NCBI GenBank assembly: GCA_031769625.1
Contig: JAUIMM010000200.1
Coordinates: 55,946,001 to 56,010,000 of the forward strand
Source of the DNA: Taudactylus pleione
Lineage: Eukaryota; Chordata; Amphibia; Anura; Myobatrachidae
Length of the DNA: 64,000 bases
Direction: 5' to 3'
The first letter of the stretch is position 1; each line of letters opens with the position of its first letter. The position numbers and the translations under genes are program-made. The notes below the pieces were generated by a model. The model had not been told where the DNA came from and did not search any database. It saw only the letters and a list, made by a program, of their open reading frames with translations. Of this stretch, positions 10,410 through 22,349 are shown piece by piece.

Positions 10410-11350
10410 AACAGCATGCTCACCATCCACCTAACATATGAGGAATGTTTTCCTGGCAATCAAGATCTTTGCTCCTTTCAATGGCACAGAAAGCCAAGGG
10501 GGAAGGGTTGGGCAACCTCAGAGAGGGTTTTACACATTCTTGAGAGTCAATTTGAAGTTGGGAATTGCTCCATCTTCATGCTTCTTCCATCAAACAGATT
10601 CATGTAAGTGAGACAGTTCTGTTAAGTTTTTCCTTGTGCTTCTAAGAAAATTATTTGCCTAAGATGATCTTTGTATGTCATTCATATTAATTGTTTTTCT
10701 ATATACTTTAAGCATTGTATCTCAAGTATCAAGTATCTTTCTCATATTAAACTTAATTTAATAAGATTGGTCTCTGATTCTTATCAGATCCATATTGTCT
10801 CTGGATTGGACTAATCCATGCTACATATATCTGTACTACATGTTATTATTTGTATTTGGGTAATGATGCCTGGGACTAATTGTAATTGCTTAGGGATATC
10901 GGAAACTTCCTACTTTCTACTTGTAACTCATGAAACAAAATAAGAGGTGTCAGACATTGTAAATTAATAGTGAGTGGGAGAGTGCAATCATTTCTGTAGA
11001 CAGACCAGTTGGTTGTTTTTTATTAACTCTGTGTCAGACTCACGTCAAGTGTGTGCTGTTCTTGACAAAGTTACAGACAGCGGTTACAGATTGGAGTACT
11101 TTGGAACTACAGTAGGTCCATGACAGGCAATTTATTGGGCCGCGCTCCTATGACCATTATTAGGGTAAAATGGGATATCTTTGAAATAAATCAGAAAAAA
11201 TAAAATTCAATAGGAAGGTTCAAATTTGTAAGTAAACAGTGCTTGTCTTAACTTTCTACATTATAGAACACCAGATATAAAGAACACAAGACATAAAAAT
11301 TGTGCAAATTATCAAACTAATGAGCAACTATATTGCCTATCATGCTATTC
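10410..11350. other. No recognisable feature
   Basis: AT-rich sequence without terminal repeats, tandem arrays or convincing coding frames. Confidence 0.5.
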
Positions 11351-11353
11351 CTA

Positions 11354-12128
11354 AAGATCCTAAGGGCCAAATGTAATAGGTTGTCTGTTCTAGTAAATTG
11401 CAAGTTTTGAGCTAAACTCGCGCTTTTTCACAACTCTCCAATGTAATAGGGTGTCAGTTCATGTAAACTCGCATTTTTTCAGTTACTATAAATCTTCATT
11501 TTCCAAATCACATTCAGATGTTTTTCCATTGAAAACTATCAGCTCTCCCAATGTAATAGGGTGCGAGTTTCAGACTCGCAAAAAAAAAGTTCACCAAAAG
11601 TCCCCAAATAATAGACCAGCTTCAGGATAGCGAGTATATCCTGAGCAGGTCAGATTAACACAGAAACATGCATATATCCATGAGATACGTGTATGTTTCT
11701 GTGTGTACTTATGCCCTCCCCCAAAAGCATAACCAGCCCCGGGATTTCTAAAGCCTGTCCTGGTTCTAAAAATACAGGGCACAAAATGCTTAGGGGTCCC
11801 CTGTATATTAAAAACCAGCACAGGGCTTTGCTGAGCTGGCCGGTTGTGGAGAAACGGGACCAAATAAGTAGTGGTCCTCTGTAATCTCCATAACCAGCAC
11901 CAGACTCTTTCTAGCGGGGGGTAATGCAACAGCCAGGGAAAACCTTTCACCGGTTTACCTGGCCAAATCATTACCCCTGACCACTAGTCAGCCCAGGCTG
12001 GGGATCCCTGGGGAGTTGGGGACCCCCCCCAATAAAGGGGTAAAAAAGTCGGAATTGAATACGGTGAAAACTTTTCGCCAAAAACACACGAAAACGGCAT
12101 TTCGCTCCAAATTGAATACGGGCCACAG
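11354..12128. repeat. Patchwork of two MITE families
   Basis: The left part contains three diverged subrepeats each starting near CCAATGTAATAGG (about 11364, 11438 and 11537). The right part ends in CCAAATTGAATACGGGCC, which matches the terminus of the 8600-10408 element. No target duplication could be assigned, so this is probably one element inserted in or fused to another. Confidence 0.5.
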
Positions 12129-12129
12129 T

Positions 12130-13160
12130 ATCAAATGTATTTATATCAAAAGCATGTTAACAAATTGTAATTCACACTTTCTTAGTAGACAGACCACAAG
12201 AAAAAATAAAATATGTCCATTTAATAAAAAGTCTAAGGTGTTTGAAAATACTAGATCTGTGGTGGGATGATTAATTGGGCAATCCCAACTTGAAAGTTTC
12301 AGCATTCAATAAATAACATAATAGTTCCATTAATATCACAGTTGTCACTTCATAATATATTCCCAGCTTGAAACATCTATGTGCTAGATGTAACTCACTA
12401 CTATACCCTACATCTAGGGACATGAGACTGTATGCAGAGGTGACAGAGGATGTGCAAGAACTGATAATCTTTGTGTATTACTGAAAAGTAGGTAAAGTTC
12501 AATGAAGCATTGCCGGCAGCTGCTCCCAGAATGATCACAGTGCTGGGGAAATCCCATAGTAGCTGGACTGGTCACAGCTGAGGGAGGCAGGTACTTCTTA
12601 ATGTCAAAGTTCTCCCTCACCAGGGACATGTTTGTACCCACCAATTAAAGTCATGCAAAACATCTGTGCAAAGGTGATATCTGCAAAAATAATGGTCAAT
12701 TAATCATTTTATTTAATGGCAAAGGCTAATACAAAGTACAAACCAGTATTATTAAAATATTATTATAGTAGCATGTATACATGCACTGAATGAGCCTTTA
12801 TTAATAGCTTTAAATCCTTGTAGGAACACTGGTTTATGTAATCTGCAGCAATCAACAGGCAGCTATTAGGTTGATGAATCTAATTTTTCTTAATGAACTG
12901 TTCATCAGTACCAGCAGTAGCATCTGTTAGCCTAATCTTCCTTAAAAATACAGCCAAGTAGTAAGAGTTGCTAAACAAACGAGCTTCAAAGGCTAATACT
13001 TTTATTTACATACATTTATTTCATATTACAGGTGATGACTGCATAATAACATACATCCATATGGCAATATTGTACCCGTGGGATCCTGAACGTCTATACA
13101 CAGCAATACTGAGATGAGGATTTTTAGATGAATATATTATAGGTTTACTAAAGTCAGGGC
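12130..13160. other. No recognisable feature
   Basis: AT-rich DNA with only short chance frames and no repeat boundary that I can see. Confidence 0.5.
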
Positions 13161-13515
13161 TTGGATCATTTTAGGCATGACCCAGGTCAGATAACCCAGG
13201 TTGCGCCGTTTACACTGCACCATTACCCACAGAGCCAGCCCTAGCCCATTTGGTGCCCTAAGCAAAATTTTGACTGGTGCCCCCCAACAACTTGCCATAC
13301 CGGGGTGAACAGCCCCTCAGGAAAAAAACAGGTGGCCCTTCTCAATAGGTGCTGTCGACGTTTTAAAAACCATCTGTCTTTTCATCAAGACATGTCATGA
13401 TGAAAAAACCAATGGGTCTTGAGGGGCTGTTCAGCTTGGTATAGGAATTTGTTTATTATCCTAGGAGGGCACCCTCGAGATTACCAGTTAATTTATCCAG
13501 AGTGCTGGGCTGAAT

Positions 13516-13522
13516 GTATATA

Positions 13523-13558
<36 letters not shown>
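13516..13558. repeat. (TG)n(TA)n microsatellite
   Basis: An uninterrupted run of alternating TG then TA dinucleotides, directly next to the 26-bp minisatellite. Confidence 0.95.
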
Positions 13559-14372
13559 CTATATTTATAGTAATGCCCCCCCTGTAGTGCCCTTATAGTA
13601 ATGCCTATCCTGTAGTGCCCTTATAGTAATGCCCCCTGTAGTGCCCTTATAGTAATGCCTCCTGTAGTGCCCTTATAGTAATGCCCCCTATAGTGTCCTT
13701 ATAGTAATGCCCCTTCTGTAGTGCCCTTATAGTAATGCCCCCTGTAGTGCCCTTATAGTAATGCCCCCCTGTAGTACCCTTATAGTAATGCCCCCCTTGT
13801 AGTGCCCTTACAGTAATGCCCCCCTTGTAGTGCCCTTATAGTAATGCCCCCTTATAGTGCCCTTATAGTAAGGCACCCCTGTAGTGCCCTTATAGTAATG
13901 CCCCCTGTAGTGTCCTTATAGTAATGCCCCCCTTGTAGTGCCCTTATAGTAATGCCCCCTGTAGTGTCCTTATAGTAATGCCCCCTGTAGTGCCCTTATA
14001 GTAATGCTTCCTGTAGTGCCCTTATAGTAATGCTTCCTGTAGTGCCCTTATAGTAATGCCCCCCTGTAGTGCCCTTATAGTAATGCCCCCCTTGTAGTGC
14101 CCTTACAGTAATGCCCCCCTTGTAGTGCCCTTATAGTAATGCCCCCTTATAGTGCCCTTATAGTAAGGCACCCCTGTAGTGTCCTTATAGTAATGCCCCC
14201 TGTAGTGCCCTTATAGTAATGCTTCCTGTAGTGCCCTTATAGTAATGCCCCCTGTAGTGTCCTTATAGTAATGCCCCCTGTAGTGCCCTTATAGTAATGC
14301 CTCCTGTAGTGCCCTTATAGTAATGCCTCCTGTAGTGCCCTTATAGTAATGCTTCCTGTAGTGCCCTTATAG
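13559..14372. repeat. 26-bp minisatellite (TAGTAATGCCCCCTGTAGTGCCCTTA)n family
   Basis: About 30 tandem copies of a 26-bp unit built around TAGTAATGCCCC and TGTAGTGCCCTTA. Variants carry C-run length changes, GCTTCC and GGCACC. A block of variants near 13790-13890 recurs near 14088-14185, indicating a higher-order duplication of about 300 bp. Confidence 0.95.
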
Positions 14373-14791
14373 CCGCTGACATACAAACACACACACAAAA
14401 AAAAACTTACCTTAAAACCGCTCCTGCGTCCCTGTCACAAGCTCCGATCACAGCACAGGCTGAACACAGGCTGCTCAGTCAGTGCATGATGTGGACTGTC
14501 TGTGCTGGGGGGGGGATCGCTCCAATAGCCCCCTCCTGGATCCGCCACTGCCTCCTGTAGACTGTCCATCCTGGGTCCAACCCTGGTAGCTACCTGGGTT
14601 GCATTGCTGGGTCACTTGACCTGGGTTATTTTTCAAGGACCCTTTTACACTGAGCTGCAACTCAGGTAGACCCAGCAATAACTCAGGTTTTTGCTCTGGT
14701 GTAAAAGGGGTATAACAGTCAGTTGCTTTATAAAATATTTCAATAACAATTTAAAATGAACCTGTCGCCTACAGAGAGTAGAAACAGACAT

Positions 14792-14970
14792 GGGGGTATA
14801 TTTACTAAAGTGCGGGTTTTTTGCAGAAGTAGAGATGTTGCTCATAGCAACCAATCAGATTTTATCTTTTATCTTCTAGAAGGTGCTAGATAAATGATAA
14901 GTAGAATCTGAATGGTTGCTATGGGAAACATCTCCACTTCTAAAAACCGTTACTTTAGTAAATATACCCC
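14792..14970. mobile_element. Palindromic MITE, GGGGTATATTTACTAAAG ends (copy 1)
   Basis: The whole element folds on itself. GGGGTATATTTACTAAAG is inverted at the right end, and the CATAGCAACCAATCAGATT block is mirrored. Other copies lie at 54253-54400 and 58009-58698. Confidence 0.9.
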
Positions 14971-15405
14971 ATGTTGTGGACTGAACTAATAGTAATGAAA
15001 ATGCAGCCTATCCATTAATAAGGAAACCGTGCATATAAATATTTGGTGATGCAGTGCGCCAGTGCTATTACGGTATGCTAATGAGAGGCTAAACTGCCAT
15101 AACAAAAATGGCCGCTATGTTGTTGCTGACACTGATACAAAGTTGGCAGCAAGGTGGGCGACAATCACTGAAAAGAAAATTGCACGGATAACTCATGTAT
15201 ATGTATATCCGCACATACTGTATGCAGATCCCAAGATGTATCTGCCTTTGCATTGACAGCATATGCACCTGGTTTACTACAAGTCATTATCAATGGTGCA
15301 TACTTCACCTGCTCTGTAGTAAGAAGATGCACCACCTAACATTTATACACCTATTTGCTGGTCTGCATAGACTGTGTTTGAGGGCCTAAGTGAGAATGTC
15401 TCTTC
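14971..15405. other. No recognisable feature
   Basis: Unique-looking AT-rich sequence with two short overlapping chance frames. Confidence 0.5.
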
Positions 15406-15409
15406 ACAC

Positions 15410-15720
15410 CAGTGGTGTCACAATGGGGGTGCAGGCCTCGGAGGGGATGACACCAAAATGCCAGCCATGTGAAATTCTCCTGCAGCACTAGGCTCCTGTC
15501 ACAGAGGAGGAGCTGGCAGTACAGGCACAGGTCTCCAGGGGCAGCTTATCATATCTGGGGATGCTGGTCACTCCCCCAGAGTGACGCTATCGGGATTACC
15601 TGATAGGCCATGCCCCCTTTGTTAGGCCATGTCCCCTTTTCAGGCGCATGTGGCTCCACCGCACAAGAGGGGCTATAGAGTGTGCACCGGGTGTCACCAC
15701 ACCCGGTGAGACCTCTGCAT
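15410..15720. repeat. Old interspersed repeat starting CAGTGGTGTCAC
   Basis: The first 135 bp align with 25805-25985 (shared CAGCACT.GGCTCCTGTC and GGGGCAGC blocks). The CAGTGGYGTCAC start suggests a hAT-type end, but no right terminus or target duplication is visible. Confidence 0.5.
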
Positions 15721-15858
15721 AGGTGACTTAATTAGTAATTAGTACCTTAGTCAATTTGATTTAACCACTCATGTAATTTAAGCAATTGTTTCTTGTGCTA
15801 TACCTGTATAATGGTAATGTAACGGTAGTGGAGCTGCTTCACAAATTAATATAATATA

Positions 15859-17458
15859 CAGTGCATCCGGAAAGTATTCACAGCGCGTCACTTTTTCCAC
15901 ATTTTGTTATGTTACAGCCTTATTCCAAAATGGAATAAATTCATTTTTCTCCTCAAAATTGTACACACAATACCCCATAATGACAACGTGTAAAACTTTT
16001 TTTGAGATTTTTGCAAATTTAATTTAAAAAAAACCTAAGAAATCTCATGTACATAAGTATTCACGGCCTTTGCTCAATACTTTGTTGATGCACCTTTGGC
16101 AGCAATTACAGCCTCAAGTCTTTTTGAATATGATGCCACAAGCTTGGCACACCTATCTTTGGACAGTTTCGCCCATTCCTCTTTGCAGTACCTTTCAAGC
16201 TCCATCAGGTTGGATGGGAAGCGTCGATGCACAGCCATTTTCAGATCTCTCCAGAAATTTTCAATCGGATTCAAGTCTGGACTCTGGCTGGGCCATTCAA
16301 AGACATTCACAGAGTTGTCCTGAACTCACTCCTTTGATATCTTGACTGTGTGCTTAGGGTCGTTGTCCTGCTGAAAGATTAACTGTCGCCCCAGTCTGAG
16401 GTCAAGAGCACTCTGGAGCAGGTTTTCATCCAGGATGTCTCTGTATATTGCTGCATTCATCTTTCCCTCTATCCTGACTAGTCTCCCAGTTCCTGCCACT
16501 GAAAAACATCCCCACAGCATGATGCTGCCACCACCATGCTTCACTGTAGGGATGGTATTGGCCTGGTGATGAGCAGTGCCTGGTTTCCTCCAAACAGAAT
16601 GCCTGGCATTCATGCCAAAGAGTTCAATCTTTGTCTCTCATGGTCTGAGAGTCCTTCAGGTGCATTTTGGTAAACTCCAGGCTGACATGTGTTTTTTTAC
16701 TAAGGAGTGGCTTCTGTCTGGCCACTCTACCATACAGACCTGAATGGTGGATTGCTGCAGAGATGTTGTCCTTCTAGAAGGTTCTCGTCTCTCTCCACAG
16801 AGGAATGCTGTAGCTTTGACAGAGTGACCATCGGGTTCTTGGTCACCTCCCTGTCTTGGGCCCTTCTCCCCCGATCGCTCAGTTTAGACGGACGGCTAAC
16901 TCTAGGAAGAGTCCTGGTGGTTCCGAACTTCTTCCATTTACAGATGATGGAGGCCACTGTGCTCATTGGGACCTTCAAAGCAGCAGATATTTTTCTGTAC
17001 CCTTCCCCAGAGTTGTGCCTCGAGTCAATCCTGTCTCGGAGGTCTACAGACAATTTCTTGGACTTCATGCTTGGTTTGTGATCTGACATGCATTGTCAAG
17101 TGTGGGACCTTATATAGACTTGTGTATGCCTTTCAAAATCATGTCCAATCAACTGAATTTACCACAGGTAGACTCCAATTAAGCTGTAGGAACATCTCAA
17201 GGATGATCAGTGGAAACAGGATGCACCTGAGCTCAAATTTGAGCTTCATGACAAAGGCCGTGAATACTTGTGATTTCTTAGTGTTTTTTTTTTATTAAAT
17301 TTGCAAAAATCTCAAAAAAAACGATTTACATGTTGTCATTATGGGGTAATGTGTGTAGAATTTTGAGGACAAAAATGAATTTATTCCATTTTTAAATAAG
17401 GCTGTAACATAACAAAATGGAAAAAGTAAAGCGTTGTGAATACTTTCCGGATGCACCG
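15859..17458 (-). mobile_element. Tc1-like (Tc1/mariner) transposon, 1600 bp, TA target duplication
   Basis: The ends CAGTGCATCCGGAAAG and CGGTGCATCCGGAAAG are inverted and flanked by TA at 15857-15858 and 17459-17460. The terminal inverted repeats extend for about 200 bp (15859 to about 16066, and about 17255 to 17458) with few mismatches. A broken transposase lies between them on the minus strand. Length and structure match the family norm apart from the coding damage. Confidence 0.95.
16074..17089 (-). pseudogene. Tc1-like transposase, frameshifted and lacking the first catalytic Asp
   Basis: The N-terminus (17089-16727) carries the helix-turn-helix DNA-binding region (RKISAALKVPMSTVASII). 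After a frame break the catalytic domain continues at 16613-16326 with [13 protein letters not shown] and the second Asp in [10 protein letters not shown] further break leads to 16310-16074 with [14 protein letters not shown], holding the catalytic Glu of the DDE triad. In the family the first Asp lies just before ETKIELFG; here the sequence near 16640 runs directly into ETKIE, so that Asp appears deleted. The protein cannot be active; the element could only be mobilised in trans. Confidence 0.92.
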
Positions 17459-17832
17459 TACAAATGGAGTAGACATATATCCTGTGTGCCATGGTATACC
17501 ACAGTTCATTTATGTAGATCATGCGCTAACTTAAAATCTGGATTATTTAAAGCCTTGTCTGATTCCCAGCTCTGTACCATTACAAAAGTTTAGGTAATGC
17601 CATCTGAAGAAGGCGTTAGCCAGCAGTGGAAAGCTTAGCAGTTTTTGCCATTTATTGAATTGAGCATACACCATAGCCCCCATAGCTGTCTATGGGGACA
17701 CAATAAGCCCCAAAATACAGGGACCGCTAGAGAAACTAGCAATTTCTCTGCAGTGTCCCTTTGTTGAGTAGGAGGAAGTGGTGATAAACACATTTTCCAT
17801 GAAAAAAGCTTAGAAAAAGGGGTTACCACAGC

Positions 17833-18901
17833 AGGGCTGAAACTAGGATTATTGTCACCTGGGACAAGATAGTAATTTGGAGACCCCCCCTCCCTTTCAG
17901 GTGATGATGTTTAAAATGTCTTAGGGAACAAGTTTTAATGCATACTCAAACATGATATGATATCGACCAGAAGAAACCACCATGAAAATGTAGTTTGAGG
18001 AAGCTACAGTTTTAAGCAGTGTGATATGCATTTGGTTACATGAGAAGTTGAGAATGGAACGACTTATTGCAATTTACAAAGGTGAACGCTAATCATATTG
18101 TGTAGGACAAAACTATAGGGAACACCGATCAGCCTAATGTTATATATTTAGCATATTATTTTCTACCTTATAAGCACCTTCTTTAGCAAATATTACTATA
18201 CTAGTTTTGAGGACCTTTCACTTGCCAAGGCAGTGGGCATTAGCTTGTGCCCAGAAGTTTTTTCTTCCCTCCTCTCTTCTGCCCTCTTGCCATCTCGCTC
18301 CCCCTCCTCTTGTCTTATCCCTACCACCCCGTATCTTTCTCTAACAGCCGCCTCTCTTTCCCTTCATGTGCCAGCACTGCAGCCCACTGACTTTACTGAG
18401 CCCAGCACCGCAGTCCTCAGCTCAGCTCTCGCTGAATAGATCACACAGCCAGGAGCAGAGCAGCCACTATCCAGCCCTGTATCACCCCCGGCCGGTGATT
18501 CACTGGATCCCACGCTCTCGCGGCCCGCCTGACAGTCACTCCGGCAGCAGCGCAGTCAATAGTGCTGCACTCTCCTCACTTTAATGAGGCCGGCGCAGCC
18601 CTCATTCGGCACCGCCCCCAAGCCACCGCAGGGGCTGCATAGACTCTAGATACGCGCCACTGCCAGTGCGTTCAAGGATCCACATCACCCGCTCACATCC
18701 TGCACATCACCTTCGTGCTGCTGAGGCAGAGCCACCAACAGCCCTCAGTCCTGGTCACGGCAGTGGCCGCCATGCCGCTCTGTCTGTGTCCTGCACACAC
18801 TGCACTGCTTCCTTGTCTGGAGAGACTTTCATCTCGTCACCCCCTCAGATCCGGCACCCGGTGCACGTGCACCCTTAGCCCCCCCCCTAGTTGCGGCCCT
18901 G
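17833..18901. mobile_element. Non-autonomous hAT element, about 1.07 kb, TSD ACCACAGC
   Basis: The left end AGGGCTGAAACTAGG and the inverted right end CAGGGCCGCAACTAG are related. ACCACAGC occurs at 17825-17832 and 18902-18909; the initial C of the left terminus coincides with or was lost next to the duplication. The interior, CT-rich with several short open frames in its right third, has no transposase similarity. The shorter element at 38521-38683 has the same kind of ends. Confidence 0.82.
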
Positions 18902-18962
18902 ACCACAGCTTCATAAATAGACTCCTTCAATCCTGCCAATGACAGTTGAATTGGTACTATTT

Positions 18963-19395
18963 AGGGGCATATTTATTAAAGAGTATTTGCGGAATATCTC
19001 CAGAATGCATCAATAATGGGCAAATATTATGGATACCCAGTATTTAACACTGTATATCTAATATGGTCCCTCCATTTCCAATCACAATGCAGCCCCCGTA
19101 GGTTTCTATGCTGTCAGATTTACCAAGCTTGACTCTGGCAACTAAAATCATCTTCAGATGTTGCATTAGCAATCACTTTACTTTTACATATCGCAGGTCC
19201 CTGTCCCTGGATGTGACTTTTGTGACTTTTACATATTGCAGGTCCATGTCCCTGGTCCTTGTCCCTGGATCCCTATCAGAGTCCCTGTCCCTGGATGTGA
19301 TTTTTGGTGTATCCTGGCGATCTGTAACTACTTATAAGAAAGAAAGAAATTATAATTACCAGGTCTAAGGGCCATATTTATCAATAATCGGGGTT
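18963..19395. mobile_element. MITE with GGGGCATATTTATTAA end (copy 1)
   Basis: The left end GGGGCATATTTATTAAAGA and a middle block around ACCAAGCTTG match copies at 41146-41546 and 47399-47755. The right third contains a diverged duplication of a GCAGGTCCCTGTCCCTGGATG segment. Limits are approximate. Confidence 0.65.
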
Positions 19396-20318
19396 TAGGA
19401 CTCTATTTATTAACATTATTTTGACTAAAATAAAGTGAAAAAGCGTGTTTTCACACCCTTTTCACATTATTTTAATATCACCTATAGTTATTACAGGGCA
19501 ATTGGAGTAGAATTCGTAAAATTTTACTCCAACCCCTAAGTATCACTTATTTTTAGTAATCAGATCACATTTCCCATAATTGTAATGGGAAATGTGATCC
19601 GACCAGAGTTACTAAAAATAAAATGTGAAAAAAATACCTACGGAGGCCCTGTGATAATAACGCCACCTGGAGGTGGCGATATCCAGGTTCTCCCCCGGTT
19701 ACCGGACTCCTGCTCCGCTCTAACGGGGAGAGCAGAGCTGGGAGTCGGTCCCATTAATCAGGTGTGTGGTCTAAACAGACCGCAAGCTGATTGTTGTAAA
19801 AAAAAAAAAATAGTAAAAAAAAAAATTAACTTACCTGACTCCAGGGACCGGTCATCAGGGCTCCAGGTGATGTCCTCCCTCCAGTCAGCTGGTCTCCCAT
19901 AGTGCACTGCGGCCCAGTCATTAGGTGATCGGGTCCCAGTGCAGTATGGGATATCACCTGACCAGAGGACATGGAGGACATCACCGAAGGCCTGGATCAT
20001 GCAGGTAAGTGTAATTAAGGGAGGGGGGTTGCGGGGGGTCTGCAATCATGGGGGCGGGGCTTAGCACCAGGGTGGGGGGGCTAAGCACTGGGGGGGGGGG
20101 GTAGCAGCAACGGCCGGCACTTTGTCACGGTATTTTTCTGAAAATACCGTGACTAGTGTGCGGAGGGGATTCGCAGGGACAGAGCTTTATCGCAAGCTCT
20201 GTCCCTGCAAGGGATTTGTAGTAAATCCCTGTGATATTGCCTGAATTCGCAATGCAAATTCAGTCGTTAATATCACACTACAATCTGCAATCTGCTGGAT
20301 TGTAGTAAATAGAGCCCT
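19396..20318. mobile_element. Hairpin-chain MITE with CTCTATTTA ends
   Basis: GGACTCTATTTATTAAC near 19397 is inverted as GTAAATAGAGCCC at the right (to 20318). The interior holds successive hairpins: a perfect 15-bp stem at 19563-19577/19585-19599, GCCACCTGGAGGTGGC near 19661, a nested fold across 19830-19995 (GGTGATGTCCTCC pairs with GGAGGACATCACC), CACGGTATTTT around 20125, and a perfect 15-bp stem at 20173-20187/20194-20208. No coding capacity. Confidence 0.75.
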
Positions 20319-20319
20319 T

Positions 20320-21975
20320 AGTGAGATAAGGAACTGTAAGTCCACTGCTGACACCAAACTGCTCCGACTTAAGCACTAGTAAATTGCAGGCACAACGTCA
20401 GTGAACTACAGGTGATTCTGAGTCGTACATATCACAGCCGTATCACCACTTGCACCTTAGTGGATGTAACTGGGAGGCAGTAGGGTGTTTGCACATAGGA
20501 CAAGTGTGCCATGGATGTGCACATTTATTTCCAAGCACACAATGCAGCCACAGATGCGGACAAATAGCGCACTACTCTGAATTAGCCGCTTATGGTATAA
20601 ATAAAATATTGGAGCTAATGAAATGCATAATAATGGCTTTCTTTTCCATGATCTCCGCTCTCCCCTTAATTCATACAGTACGAGGATTCCTAATAATGAT
20701 TGTGGTGGAATTGATTTTGTCTGAGGATTTATATTGCAATGCAATGCACCGTCAGTTAATTAAACTTACTGTGTAAGAGGAAAGCTACTTTAGAACAGTT
20801 AGAATGCATTATAATCAAGTTTGTAGATTTAGTACAGTTGTCTCATCCGCTTAAAAGGTTTCTAAATTGTTTGTTTTTTTCAACTTATTGTACATACATT
20901 GACAAAAACCATAGTCAATAGGACATATATAATTCAAGTTCAGGCTCTCCATAACAGCTAGTAAAGTATTTCAGTCCACAGTATAAAGCAGAAGTGTAAA
21001 GAAAATAAATAAAGATTTATTTTTTCACTTAAATAAACAGTAGAACGTATTGGCATCACTTGTTATATACAGGAAGCATAAATAACCTGAATCGATTCAA
21101 TGAATATACAGTTTTAGCCTCCCTGTTATTTCTTATACATGTTCCCTGACTGCATGCTACAAGCAGTGGTGGGTAGGGTTACCAGGAAAGGGGAGTGGGT
21201 ATAGGGTACCCTTTAACGGGTTGTGCAGCATGGCCCCTGTATTCCCAACATGGCATGGCAGCACGATACACCCCCACATACATGGTCATGCATCCTAGAA
21301 CCAAGACGGATACTGTAGATCTCCAGGTGCCCTGGCAGTGGGTCCAACATCTGGAAATCCCATGGTGGATATATCATTTTTAGGAGAACCTGCTGTCCTA
21401 TCCATTTGTTCTAGATATAGATTTCCTCTATATTCTTTCCTTTGCATTTTTGGCCCAATTTCTATAAACCATAGTCTAAAGTCTATTAATGAAATAATGG
21501 GAAGTAGCTTTGTATCTGTCAATTGAAGGCTTTTAATATGTATGTACAGTATACATCACTGACAAAGTAATAACAAATATGTGCTAGGCTTGTAGGAAAA
21601 TAATGAAAACACCATTCTCCCTTCTTATGTTTTAGATACTAGAATAGGAGGAATGTCTCTGCTGATTCACTTTCTATCACTGAATACAGGTGCACCGCAT
21701 ACTCCTGTAATTTATACAATAAACATTTAGCAGTAGTGATAAGTATTGATACAGCATGTGAAAATAGGTACAGAATGTCAGGCTTTTTTAGACATAATTG
21801 CAGACAGCTGGTAGTCATTTGATTTGTTTTTAAAACAAAAACAAATTTCCATAAGGCAAAAAAAGAGAACTATCTTGCATACATCTTTTATTATTATCTA
21901 GTGATGATACTTCTACAAAGTTGACTATTGATGATTGTTTTATGCTGGGTCATAAGATAAAGCAACTTAAGGTGG
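20320..21975. other. No recognisable feature
   Basis: AT-rich DNA with no repeat ends, tandem structure or protein similarity that I can recognise. Confidence 0.45.
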
Positions 21976-22346
21976 GTACAAACCTGACAGATATATCTGC
22001 AGATGATGGTCGTTTATACACACTGAACGGCCATCATCTGCTTGTGCCCTCGGGTCCCGGCGGCCAGGGGGCAGGATCCGGCGGCCGGTGGGCAGGTCGG
22101 GGGCGTGTCCCGCCTCCCTCCTCGCGGCTGCCGCTGTGTGTGTATGGGCACCTGTACACACCTGCCGATGGACAGATATGTCTGCAGACATATCTGTCCA
22201 TCGACTGTGCAGCACAGCCATTGCGATATGTCGGTGAAAGATGACGTTCACCGACATATCGCGGGTACACACTGCCTGACGTGCAGCAGATATATTGGCC
22301 AATCAATTGATCGGCCAATGTATCTGTCAGTGTGTACTCAGCATAA
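21976..22346. mobile_element. Hairpin-chain MITE with a 38-bp perfect palindrome
   Basis: Related ends read GTGGGTACAAACCTGACAGA on the left and, inverted, TGAGTACACACTGACAGA on the right. Inside are an 11-bp stem (GCAGATGATGG), a 38-bp perfect palindrome (22166-22203), a 15-bp perfect stem at 22223-22237/22248-22262, and an imperfect palindrome centred on TCAATTGA near 22305. The overlapping open frames on both strands come from this symmetry. Confidence 0.75.
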
Positions 22347-22349
22347 GTT

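Larger units (their letters stand above)
13165..14725. mobile_element. CCCAGGTC/ACCCGGGT-type MITE split by a minisatellite-bearing insertion
   Basis: Flanks at 13165-13222 and about 14570-14725 align with consecutive parts of the MITE at 24430-24750 (shared TTTACACTGCACCA, GGGTTGC and AAGGACCCTTT blocks). The interior from about 13223 begins CAGAGCCAGCCCTAGCC and ends near GGATCCGCCACTG (14552), weakly like hAT MITE ends. I could not find a matching target duplication, so the inner boundaries are uncertain. Confidence 0.55.

Noticed and set aside
18233..18942. CT-rich open frames near 18.2-18.9 kb, possibly an exon
   Set aside because: They lie wholly inside the non-autonomous hAT element with target duplication ACCACAGC and have no recognisable domain.
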